Origin: Sarcocystis neurona
Taxonomy: Eukaryota; Apicomplexa; Conoidasida; Eucoccidiorida; Sarcocystidae
DNA length: 64,000 nucleotides
Reading direction: 5' to 3'
Assembly: GCA_000727475.1 (NCBI GenBank)
Contig: KL647293.1
Coordinates: forward strand, 62,001 to 126,000
Under the pieces are notes generated by a model. That model was not told where the DNA came from. It worked only from the letters and a program-made list of their open reading frames with translations, and made no database searches. The translations under genes and the position numbers were made by a program. Below, piece after piece: positions 24,001-48,838 of the stretch (its first letter is position 1; every line of letters begins with the position of its first letter).

Positions 24001-27000
24001 ACGCGCGTCTCCATCTATATAAGTATAGAGGTGTATTTTGTATGTGTGGGTAAGGCTGGTCGTCCTGCTGCACAGGCGACTCTGAGAGTGGCATTCAGCG
24101 CGTCGTTTCGTTCCTCGTCTGCGTATACGCTGTGTGGCACATCTTCTGCGTGTCGACGCGTATATACGCGAAGTAAAACGTCCACTTTGGTGTATGTAGG
24201 TGTGTACGTGTGTGGTGCGGAGCCTGTCACGAGTCAACTTGTCCTTTGTACCTCCGTCTCGTTTCTGTTTTTTTGAACACTTGTGAATGTTTGGCTTTTC
24301 CTGAGTGTAGAAAACGGTTCATTGCTCCCGCTAGTAATATTCGTGTAGGCCGGCTGCCTCGACTACCCGATCGTTGCCACTACTACTACTGCTATCACGA
24401 CTACTACGTTGACTACTGCGGTGACTTGAGCTGGTCGTCTCAGTACCACCAACTTCACTGCTAGTACCACTCGTAGCACGACCCGTGGTATATTACTACT
24501 ACTACTACTATTGCCACTACTACTACTACCACTAGTACTACTACGGCTGCCACTACCACTGCCACTACTGCTATTACTACCACTGCTACTACTACAAGTA
24601 CTACTACGATTACCACCACTACTACCACCACTACTAGCGATAGCACTACCAGTGGCAGTAGGGGTGGAACTGATGGTATTGACACGAGTAGCGCAAGTCA
24701 CAGCGGTAGTCTCGTAGTAGTAGTAATGGTGTTGATGTGTGTGTATGTAGAGGGCGGAGCCTGCCGCGAGTCAGTTTGTCTTTTGTCCATCATTGTCGTT
24801 TCTCTTTTACTGGCCGCGTGTAATTTTGGTTCTTTGCTGCAAAATGCAATGCGCACAGTTACGTGGGGTTTCAGGACGCTTCGTCGTGTGGGAAAGCCCT
24901 GGCAGAGCTGCAGGGGAGCAAGCTGCGAGGCAATTCCATCTCAATTGAAAAGGTATGAGCTGCACCGGAGCAGCAGCAACCGCTAGAGAGCAACAGCAGC
25001 AATAATAAAGAAAGAGTCGAATATCGACATCGCAGCAAGTCTGACAGCCTGTTGACAGCAGCAGGGGTCAGACTGCGGGCAGCAACTGCAGCAGGGCGGT
25101 GCACAGGAGGATTTCAGCGAGCAGCTGCAAGACACCGCGTTGAAACGAGGCACTCGTCTCAGCGCATCAGGAGAGTTTTTATCCACCTACTTATATGTAC
25201 ACATGCGTGTATATGTAGGTGGGCTGAATGTAGTAGACTTTCAATCGGCGTGCGTGTGTGTGAGTGGAAGGACTCGTTTATATGGGTGTGTCTTCGTATG
25301 AGTATACGTGTATGTGTATATTATATGAAGGTATATGTGTGTACTGATATAGGTGCATGTGCTGCAGGGGCGGCTGCAGCAGCGGACTTAGAAAAGAGCA
25401 ATACCAACAGCACCAGAGAACATCAGCAGGGTGCGTTTAATCGAGGGCATGCACCGTAGCGCTTCCGGGCATATATGTGTATATGTGAAAATACATGTGT
25501 GACTTCTTGATGTTGGTGTGGGTTGCCGTGGCGCAGGGACTTCCTACGTTGCCCGGGGGTACAGGATATTATCCCCCGGGACCGCAACAACAGCAGCGTG
25601 GAGGACCGGGGGCGCTGCATGCGCCAGCAGGAGGCGGTGGGCCAGGCATGGGAGCGGCAATGTATGGGGCTCCTCCTGCGTACTTGTCTACGCGGCGAGG
25701 CGTACCAGGGGGAGGAGGACACCAGCTGGTCCCGGGGGGAGCCGGAAGACTCCCTGCAGCTGGTGCACCGCCGCCGGCGTCGTCGTCGTACTACGGTGGG
25801 CCTGGTGCTGCTGCTCCCCTGCCGTACGGAGGAGTGGGGGGAGCCGGTGTTGCTTGTCCTCCCTATGGCGGCTATCCAGCGGCAGCAGCAGGTGGCGGCA
25901 GCGGTCGAGCAGCGGGCGCTGCTGCTATGCCGCCGGCCGCCGCTGCTCCCCCGCCGTCCGCAGCAGCCGCATCAGCGGGGCAGCAGCCGCACTTAGTGAC
26001 GCATCACCATCAGCAGCAGCACATGCCACCTCCACACCAGCAACAGCAGCAGGGCTACCCGCCTCCTGGACATGCCGGCAGGGTGTCTAGTCTGCTTGGC
26101 CACTACCCTTCTGTATACGGAGGAGGCCCAGCGCCGGCAGCAGGACCAGCAGCAGCAGCAGGAGCAGGCCCTGCAGCAGCCAGCCGAAACATAGCAGGAC
26201 CACCAGGAGCAGCAGCCACAGCCCCAGACATGTACGCCGCTGCACCTGGCCACCACCACCCGTACACGAATGGGGATGCTGCAGACGTTTACGGCAGCAG
26301 CGCTGCTGTCCCGCCATCCCATGGCCCGCCTCCCGGTGCTGCTGGCGTCACCACGTATCCACCCAGCGCCCTCGTAGGGAAACAAGCCGCTGTCGCCGGA
26401 GGCCAAGCAGGAGCAACACGGGTAAGACTCTCCTCCTTATATGTGTGTTGTATATTCTGTAGGCACATACAAAGTTGTAGATAAAAGAACGAGGAAAAAG
26501 ATGCTTAGGTGGGTGAACACACGCCGACTGGTGTATCAACATACATCGCAACTTGTGTATGTGTATGTGGCTGTATATGTGTGGATGTGGGTGAGTATCT
26601 GCCCTACGTGTGCTTCCCATAGACGTGTTTATTTTTTACAGTCAGGGATAGAGAAAGAAGAGGTCTTTCCTTCACGTGTGTACATGGCCCAACGTCGTCC
26701 TTCGAGTGGCTGTACGTTAGGCGCTGCTTCTGCCGTGTCCTGGGAGCTCAGGCGGGACAATCCCGTCATTATTAGTAACACTAGACTGCTGCTCTGTGTA
26801 TTTGCTGCTGTAGAGGAAGACAACAGACACAGGAGGATCTCCCTTTTCTGTGTGTCTGCGTGCGTGTCGTCTCTTTTCTCCTACTGCTTCGCCACGTCGT
26901 CGGCTTCCTTCTTTTATTCGTCACTTTCCCTTCTCACTCTGCCCGTCGTCTGCGGAGGTGACTTGCCTGCGTCTGTTTCTCAGGCAGCAGCGACCGTTAT

Positions 27001-27220
27001 CGTTTCGAACGTCCCGTGCGACTTGACGGCAGGAGAGCTGCAGGACGCGTTTGCGGTTGTGGGGACTGTGCTGCAGACCGAGCTGCTGCTCAACGCGGCA
27101 GGTTATCCCACCGGAAGAGTAGCGATCACGTACAGCAGCAGACAGGCTGCTGTTGAGGCGGTGCGTCGCTTCGACGGGGGGGACCTCAACACGCACACCA
27201 TTCGTGTTTTCCTTGAGTAA
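21083..27220 (+). CDS. ALY/REF-like RNA-binding protein with two RRM domains, 5 exons
   Basis: Likely a nuclear mRNP packaging/export adaptor. Exons 21083-21413, 22714-22972, 24859-24952, 25537-26421 and 26984-27220 splice in consistent phase to 601 aa. The start at 21083 is chosen because its context, AAAATGGCGG, fits apicomplexan initiation; an in-frame ATG at 21053 is possible. Residues 14-21, DMSLDDLI, match the N-terminal box of ALY/REF (Yra1) proteins, which binds the export helicase UAP56/Sub2. Gly/Gln/Arg-rich sequence follows. RRM1 spans about 153-228 (KAKNLPINLSEEELEDAL; RNP1-like EAYVGFQD across the exon 2/3 junction; SKLRGNSISIEK). A linker of about 295 residues in exon 4 is rich in Gly, Pro, Ala, Gln and His. 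RRM2 is 524-601 (VIVSNVPCDLTAGELQ; GRVAITY) and ends the protein, so the usual C-terminal REF box is absent. Other RRM families are possible. Confidence 0.75.
24370..24740 (+). repeat. Imperfect (TAC)n triplet block in intron 2 of the RRM gene
   Basis: About 370 bp of ACT/TAC triplets interrupted by GCC, GCT and AGT variants. It produces long hydrophobic or Ser/Gly open frames on both strands, which are artefacts. A similar block sits in the last CDPK3 intron (34388-34531). Confidence 0.85.
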
Positions 27221-27489
27221 AAAATGATGACGTTTCTCGTGGAGACAGCGCGAGATGTTCGCGCGGAGCTCCGTGCCGCAGAAGAGAAACAAGTAGAGAA
27301 AGACGTACCGCGCAGCTGCGTCACGCGCTGAGCGAGAGAACAGCAGCAGCTGCTGCTGGGGCAGGGCGAGCAGCAAAGGAGGAGGCAGAAGCAGCCGGGG
27401 GGACGCGGCTGCAGCAGAAGGCAGGGCAGAAGACGAGAAGCAGCAGCGGCAGCAGCAGCAGCAGGTACAAACCGAAAACGCGACACCGG

Positions 27490-28956
27490 CAGCAGGACTG
27501 TGATGCTTCTGCGCATGCAGCCACAGCAGCAGCATTCTTGTTCACTTCGCCTGCGAAGTTTGCGTAAGCGCTTCGCTGCCGCTCTTTGTGTAGCGCGCAG
27601 GGAAAGGCCGGAATCTTCTAGTCTGTCGCTGGGCGTGTTGCAGCTGCTGGATAAAGCTGGTCCACGTCCAAGTCCTGTAGGAGTGCGGGCAGCAGCAGAC
27701 ACAGACACTAACGGGCTCACGGGGCAGCAGCTGGCGTGTTGTGTGCTGCACTGGGGGCGCTGCGTTTCATAACGCAGCAGATCTCCGAGCCGTGGGACCG
27801 CATCGCGCTTGTCTGGGGGAGCGGAGGAGAGCGCTCAGAAGCAGCAGCAGGGAGCAAGTAGAAGCACCGGCAAAGGCAACGTCGCGGGAACAGAGGACGA
27901 GCAGCAACACCATCACAAGGAGAAGCGGAAGCGGCATCAAGTAGGCGACAGAAACGGCAGCAGCAAGGGCGGCTTCGGAGGGCAGTGGACGCGGCATCAG
28001 AGAAGCAGCGTCAGCACACCGGGAAGATAGCGACAGGAAGAAGAATTCTGCTGCGCGTGTGGTAGGTGAGGGAAGAGCTGCTTGTGCTGTCGGGATGCGT
28101 CGTACATAGCAGAGCCTGACAACAAGCGTCAACACGATGTTGACGGCGGCTGCTGGTGCTGCTGCAGGTGCTGCTGTACGTGCAAGACGTCTTGACAGCG
28201 TGGAGGCTGCTGTCTGAACCATACGTCTGGTTTTCTCTGGTTCGCTGTCGCCGTTTGGTACTAATTAACCGCGCTGCTGGTGTGGCCGCGGCGGTGGCTG
28301 CATTTGTTTGTAGCAGCGAAAGGGAACACGCAGGCAGGTGGCACTGCAGAGATGACAGCGAGGGATGCGCCAGCTGCTGCTGCTGGGGCTCCACAGGAGG
28401 AAAGGCGGAGGCAGTGACGCCGCCCCGGCTGCTGAAGAGACAGTAAGAGGACGCAGAGAGCAGCAGCAGGGGGAGCACAGCTGCTGTGCGGCTATACGAC
28501 GGCAGCAGACGACAAAGCCGATGCTGCTGCCTGTTTGACGAGTCACCAACCTTTTGTTGTGGTGGGGCAACGCAGACGCGGAAGTGCTGAGGGTGCGCAG
28601 GTGGGACAACTGCAGAGATATGCTGCTGCTCTTGCAGCTGTTGCTTGTGTAGAGTTCTACGACTGGCAGATGGCTACCGTTGCTGCTTCACGGACGTGAA
28701 CAACTCACGCCACTACTTTTTTCTCTGCCGGTGTTTTCCCAGCAGTGCTGGGGCCCCCGCTGTGACCGACTGCTCATGGTGTCCACCGCACGCCGCGTCT
28801 TCCGGTGTGACGGGCTACAGCAGGAAGGAGGATTGCCGCTGCTGCGACAGAGCTGCAGCAGACCAAAAGGAACGCCACCGCAGAATTTTAAATTTGTATG
28901 CCGTTGGACGGGCGAAGAACGGATGTCTCTTGACGAACGTTCACGCGGGGGATGTA
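27490..28956 (+). CDS. Possible multi-exon hypothetical gene, + strand
   Basis: Several short coding-like segments lie on +, none joined with certainty. They are: a Gln/Arg-rich frame from ATG near 27502 to 27772; a stretch ending near 27870 that includes ISEPWDRIALVW and is followed by a possible donor; about 28598-28698 (VACVEFYDWQMATVAASR) with acceptor at 28597 and donor GTGAAC; and 28741-28956, after a strong pyrimidine-tract acceptor, ending at a T|GTACGT donor. The last segment is open in two frames, so its true reading is unclear. The - strand is also open in places. I do not recognise a product. The 3' UTR of the RRM gene probably occupies part of 27221-27480. Confidence 0.3.
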
Positions 28957-29035
28957 CGTATGTATACTGTGTATGTGTTTTATAGAGGTTATATGCGCAT
29001 GGGGGAGAGAGAGATAGAGAGAGGGGGAGAGATGT

Positions 29036-29242
29036 GTGGAGGTCAAGATAGGTAAAGTAGACAGAACGAAAGATGGAAAAGAACAGTCGAGAGATGCGAA
29101 TACGCAGTACGTGTGTGCGGAGAGAGCGGGAAGGAAAAGAGAAGAGAGAGCACTGCGTATCAGTTCCGCTGTACGTTGTACCGTCGGCGCATCTAGTTGC
29201 GACTCTATATTGAGAGAGAGACAGAGACAAAAAAAGGGATGA
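29036..29242 (+). CDS. Possible small exon or ORF, purine-rich
   Basis: An open frame of 68 codons, rich in Lys, Arg, Glu and Ser, follows a GA-rich tract (29000-29035). It could be the next exon of the preceding weak gene. Purine-rich simple sequence can give the same pattern, so support is low. Confidence 0.15.
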   Translation: MEVKIGKVDRTKDGKEQSRDANTQYVCAERAGRKREERALRISSAVRCTVGASSCDSILRERQRQKKG

Positions 29243-29702
29243 CGTTACGCGTGGGCAAGTGTGCTTGTTTGTGGGTACGTGACGCGTGTGTCTACTTTTC
29301 ACGAAGTTTGGAACGGAAGGAGTTGGGTGTGCCCGACGATTGCAAATGACGTAGGGGACTGCACAAATGGGACTGTACGCACCCACTTCTGACGTCCAAA
29401 CATGCTTGCAACGCACGCGCGCCGTGCTGGGTTTTCCCATCAACTGTAAATAAAAAAGCCATTAGTTTGCCATCAGCTCTATAAAGAAACGTGCAGACAC
29501 GCACAGGCGATGCAAGGGGACGCAATTGGTGAAAGACTCACTTCTACGTAGAGCTGTCTCCGTTTGCTGTCTTTCAAGGCCCCACGCACGCCGGCACCAT
29601 GCCTGCACGGTGCACCAATATTATATGTAGATGCATGAATATATGTATTTGCAGGTATATAGATAATACACGTTTACAGATACTTGCTTGCGTATACACC
29701 CG

Positions 29703-30553
29703 TATGGACGAAGATCTACCTTCTGCATTCACACGCGAGATACGCACGACTTCTGCCGAGGGTCGCAGGTATGCATCCGTGCTACGGGAGCCATTAGAGA
29801 AGAAAAATAACCGCTGCACCTGCGTGTCACGCGCATCCTGTCAGTCTCCACACTTCAACGGCAGACGCGCATTTGCACACCGAAGACCACAGTGCGTACA
29901 TGACTTGTATGGCGTTATATCGGCCTGCGGCATCAAGACTGCTCCGCTGCTGCCCACTGATGGTTGGTCTCGCTCACCTGCTGCTCGTTGAGAGCCGCGC
30001 GGCTGCCGTTTCCGCAGTGTGCGCCTCTCTGCTGCTCTGCTACCCGATTGAGAATTGTGGCCACTGGGCTTTCTCCGTAAATGCTACTATGCTGCGCGAT
30101 GGCGCCGCAAACACGTGGTTGCTAAGTCGTTACCCCGCCTCGTTGTCGATTCTCTGGCAGGGCGGTTGGTACTGCGGTCTTGCTCGCCCATTGCCCGTCC
30201 ACGTGCTGGGGGAGCTAGAGCGGCGTAGACACTGGCCACTTCACCGGCAACAGTCCGCGAGTGCACTGCCACAAACTGGAGCCAACGCAACAGCAGCAGC
30301 AGCAAAGCACAGCAGTGCCACGACCACAAGCTACAATGTATTACTATTAACAACAGCACCGCGTGGCGTGGGGGCAGCAGGCGCCGTGTCACCTAGTGAG
30401 CAACCCTTCAGGGCAACAGCGCATAAAACACGGTCGTCGCAGCAGCACTGCCCATCTCACCGCCCCGAATTGGGAGCAACAACAATTTTCAGTCGGGCAC
30501 TGAAGTCACTACGTGTAACGTGGCTGGACCCGTCGAAGAAATATGTGATCTAG
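29703..30553 (+). CDS. Hypothetical protein, probably two exons
   Basis: An ATG at 29703 opens a short segment (MDEDLPSAFTREIRTTSAEG) that meets a good donor, AG|GTATGC, near 29769. A second open frame, with its own ATG at 29900, runs to 30553 (217 codons). It has balanced composition, a Trp-rich centre (WLLSRYPASLSILWQGGWY), a Gln/Ala run of exon polarity (CAG on +) and a basic C-terminus. No domain is recognised. Whether the two segments are one spliced gene or the second is a single-exon gene cannot be decided here. Nothing is evident from 30554 to 31300. Confidence 0.4.
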
Positions 30554-31308
30554 TTGTACCTTAGATACAGGGTGCGTAGATGCTGACGATATCCGTACAG
30601 GCGCTCTTCTCTCGTAGTATGAGGTAGTTCTGTCTAAAGGTAAAGGGCTCCAATGCTTTGTCTCCCACGCACCGCGCACCACGGACGAGACACTTCCTGC
30701 GGTAGCACGACTGCGACATCACCACAGCGGCAGCACTTTCGAAGGATGCAATTTCTAATGGGATCGGCCAGGCCGTGACGGCCGTGATGGTGCTAGCAAC
30801 ACCACTTGCACTGCTGCTCGCACCGATACTACAGGTGGTTCTGCTTCTACTGCTCGTCCTACTGCTGGTGTTGCTGGTGTGCTGCCACTGATCCCACTCC
30901 TCCTGGCGCTATAATAAAAGGCAATGTCCGCGACGATGAATCCTCGACACCATCCGTTCACAAATCCTGTAGATCTAGTGATTACACCTGGACTGTAGAA
31001 ACGAGGAATAATCAATACGCGTATGCGTGTTCCTGAAGGTAGCTGAATGTTCTAATCTGCTTCAGTGCTTTGTAGTAGCCTTCCTCGATCAACGTGACAC
31101 GACGTTCCTTAAGAGCAGAGTAGAGCGCAGTGTCCTGCAGAAACACATGACCACGCAGCGCTGCTTCGAAGGCGAGTAAAGATCATTGTTACAGAAGAGA
31201 ACGTGTTTCGCTGATCTACGCAGACGCTCGCCTTGGGTGTTTGCACACAGGTGTCAACGAAACCCGCGACACGTGTAGTACGTGTCTCTGAGAGTGCGTG
31301 CGTGTTTG

Positions 31309-31334
31309 TGTGTGTGTGTGTGTGTATGTGTGCT

Positions 31335-31371
<37 letters not shown>

Positions 31372-31374
31372 CGT
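31309..31374 (+). repeat. (TG)n microsatellite
   Basis: About 60 bp of nearly pure TG with a few interruptions. It gives Val/Cys and Thr/His open frames on the two strands that are not genes. Confidence 0.9.
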
Positions 31375-31497
31375 ATGTGCGCAATAGAGAGTGCGGTGCC
31401 CAACTCCAGCTGGAACTACACGAGCGCCCTTCCCCATATACGTCTTGTCACTATGTGTCTACCTATGTTCTTTCGCCTCCAAGACTGAAGCCAGCTG

Positions 31498-32073
31498 ATG
31501 CGCTTCCCTCTCAAATTTGGGCGCCTATTTCTAGCAGCATCAGCAGCGACCAGGCGGCTGCGCACGCATATTGCAGCAGTGCTTGATGCACGCCAGCAGC
31601 ACATAATCGTGACAGTGAGGAAAGACGAAAACTTAACAGCCTGGCCAGCAGCGCCGCTAGTCTCTTCTGCAAACACTGTCGGAACCCACGCAATTCACAC
31701 GTCACCTGACAGACACACATTCCATTCGAGTGTATGTACACCGTCTGCCCACATTCTCTGCGGTTTGCTTGCACCCCACCGTTCGATTCAACCCCCAGAT
31801 TACTCCAGTCGAAACATCATAAAAACGCGTCTCGCGAAATCCCCATCACCACCGTCACCTGAATCTAGGTTTGTGTCTTTCCTACATGTACCCACGCATA
31901 CATATGAATGCGGCGTCGAGGCAGTATTCACTGCAGCAGGAACACGCGGCAGTTGCATCGTAGTGTACCGGCGACGCACGGTAGCAGCAAATTTCCCCCA
32001 CCACTCGCTGGCAGGAGGTTCTGAAACACACCCGGCTACGCATGCACACTCGGCTGTGTTAGACTACGCGTAA
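31498..32073 (+). CDS. Possible hypothetical ORF, 191 aa
   Basis: ATG-initiated frame with a basic, Ala-rich N-terminus (MRFPLKFGRLFLAASAATRR) that could be a signal or transit sequence, then an unremarkable His/Ser/Pro-rich body. Polarity of the few CAG codons agrees with + strand coding. No domain is recognised and no splice sites are needed. Confidence 0.3.
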   Translation: MRFPLKFGRLFLAASAATRRLRTHIAAVLDARQQHIIVTVRKDENLTAWPAAPLVSSANTVGTHAIHTSPDRHTFHSSVCTPSAHILCGLLAPHRSIQPPDYSSRNIIKTRLAKSPSPPSPESRFVSFLHVPTHTYECGVEAVFTAAGTRGSCIVVYRRRTVAANFPHHSLAGGSETHPATHAHSAVLDYA

Positions 32074-32104
32074 GTCCGCTACATGTTGCTGCGGGGGGGG
32101 GGAC

Positions 32105-33150
32105 CCGAATAGATACGAAAAAACGTGCAGGTACATATACAGGAATGCCTGTCTATATCTATGTGCATATACGTATTTCTGTACACACACATAAAGAAAG
32201 ATATACATATCTTTCATCCACCAATACAGCTGTATGTGTACACAGATGCCTGTATTAAATCTGTCTACTTAATCGTATGCGCCTATATGCGAATAGTACG
32301 CGTTCGAGCAGCGTGTGCATGCCTACTGGACGCCATTATTAATTTGCGCACACACGTATGCGTGCGACCGTGCGTATCTCTTCGGCACACAGAGGCGCGC
32401 AGACAGAAACACGCGAGACCGCGCTACAAGCCAGTCTGATCCATACGTACATCTACACCTGTATACAAACACAGGTATCGGTATGCTTCCACGTGAGGGT
32501 CTACCACGTCTATATTCGAGTGCAAACCACTTTTGAAATTCACTCTTCCTCCACGCGCAGCCGTGGGGACACCCTCTGGAGTGAACTTGTGCACGGCTCC
32601 TACACACGCACACAGTCACCCCGCACACGTCCCCTACATATAAACAGCGCTGGTGGCTACGCATATACATAGCAGCCAACAAGCGAACCCTCCTCCCCCA
32701 CGCTGTGGCTGCTGCGAAGGGAGGGACACGCTTGACCTGCAGCAGCGCACGTTCTCTACACCTGCGATGTCCAACTAAAGTGCAAGAACCAAGACGCGCA
32801 GCAGAAAAGCTACGTCAACCTTGGCGGCTCTTACTCGTCTTTCCCAAATCCTACATATACCCCACACGTACACGTACACAAAGGTACTTACATTCGTACA
32901 CTTGTACGAGGTGCATTTTTGAAACACAAATGAACAAACATATATATAGTTGGTGTACGTATACATATATATATATATATATGTACATACGTATACAGAT
33001 ATATATGTTTATATATATATATATGTATATGTGTGTATATGATAGTACGTATATCCGGGCCATCGGATACACAGAGATAAACACATATGTATGAAAAAAG
33101 AGAGGTGCTTGTGTAGTAGAAAGAGGATACGCACGTCCATATGTGTGTAT
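32105..33150. repeat. TA/CA microsatellite-rich spacer
   Basis: A G run (about 32091-32102) is followed by TACA-type repeats and TA blocks (about 32961-32981, 32996-33024). From 32074 to 33987 I see no supported gene; the segment 3' of CDPK3 (33500-33987) may hold its 3' UTR. Confidence 0.6.
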
Positions 33151-33987
33151 TACAAATATTTATACGTGAGTGTACCGAGTGTTTCTACTTAGAAAGGACA
33201 GTTACGAAAACGTCACACATTTTCTGTGCGCACATCCTCACGTAAAAGATCGGCGTATGTAGTAGAAGCGCATGCACAGCATATTGTCACCGCGAGATCA
33301 TGACACCGTCCTCAACTTCTTGGCATTCTTCCTCTCTGCTTCTTCCACGAGGGGGCCCTGTTCTTCGTTGTTGCATCTATCAACAGCAACAGCGCGGTAA
33401 ACGCGCTCCAACGTCCACACATGTACTCCGCGGCAAAAAAGTTAACGTCGCTTCCTACATATACACCAAGACGGTGGGAACCCTGTAAAGTTTACTGGCC
33501 TGTCCACAGCTAGGACATGTCTGTGCGTATGTGTAGCTATCTCTCCCACATACGTCTGTCGCCAGTTGTACGCAGACCTACTATCTTACCGCGTGTCTTC
33601 CCTACACAGACACACAACGGATTGCTGCGCGTTCTTTCGTTCGTGTGTGCGCATGCAGACGTCCATAAAAGCAGTGCTACGTCGACGACACAGAGATTCG
33701 CGAACACGTACGTACGCGTAGTTCCATATATACGTGTATATGTGTACAGATGGATTTATAAAACGGTCGCAGCTACGACGCTTCTGTGTGCGGGCAGGCC
33801 GTTGGTGAGAAACGAGCCGCCCTGCTAAAATGCTGGTGATGTGCGCACGTCTTTTCTCCACCAACTGCCCGCCATCTCTGCTTCCCACCACCACGGCGGC
33901 TAGAAACGGCATGCGCCGCTAAGATGCTGCAGATCTGCATGCAAGCTTTTTCTCCCCAAACTTCCCGCCTTCTTCACTTCCAAATTC

Positions 33988-48047
<14,060 letters not shown>

Positions 48048-48838
48048 GATGCAAACGAAGAGAAGAGAAAGAAAAGAGGGACGCCGAAAGGAAAAACGGA
48101 AGAAAGACCGCGCGCGCGTGCAGCACGTCGAGCCGAAGAAATCTACGGAGGAGAAGAAGAAGAGGTGCGGCGGCCACTCTGCTGGTACCAGCACCTCCAC
48201 GCCTATGCAGGAGAAACAGCACGCTTTCCACAAGCAGCAGTAGGACCTCCCGGAGCCAGACAGCGTCTACACGAACACCAAGATTGACAGAAGCAGAAAG
48301 GGGGTGCTGCGGACAGCATACGAACTGCAGACGCGCAGCAACAGCAGCAGAGACGATCAAAGGGACAGCAACAGCAAGGCGAACGAAGCGCGCTGGATCA
48401 GAGCAACCGTACGCGTCGAAGATGCCGGAAGACGAGAGAAAAAGAACGACTATGAGACGCTGCAGCACCATGCAACGCAGCGAAGGTGGGGCGCAGTAAC
48501 GACCCCCTGGGTCGCAACAGCAGCAACAAACTTCTCAGTTTTGTATGTCGTTTGCTGCTGCAGCAGATTCCCCGTCCATAGCGTAGCTCTTCAAATGCGT
48601 ATGAGCTTTTAACTTATCATCCCCCACAACCTGTTGCCATCCGTTCAGGGTTCGCTCTTGCTGCCGTTTCCCCGCTGGCGTTCTCTCTACGGGTCCTACA
48701 CCGCATGCTACTGCTGACCTGATGGTGAGAAATGCGGGGCTTCACAGCATGCTCCTGCCGCTCCTGCTGCTGTTCTGTGGAGCTCAATATTTAAGACACG
48801 GCCGCGTTCCGCCGTCTTGAGTCCACTTAGACCCGCGC

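Noticed and set aside
31765..31800. GTTCGATTC resembling a tRNA T loop
   Set aside because: Flanking bases do not form a T stem or an acceptor stem; no other tRNA arms nearby.
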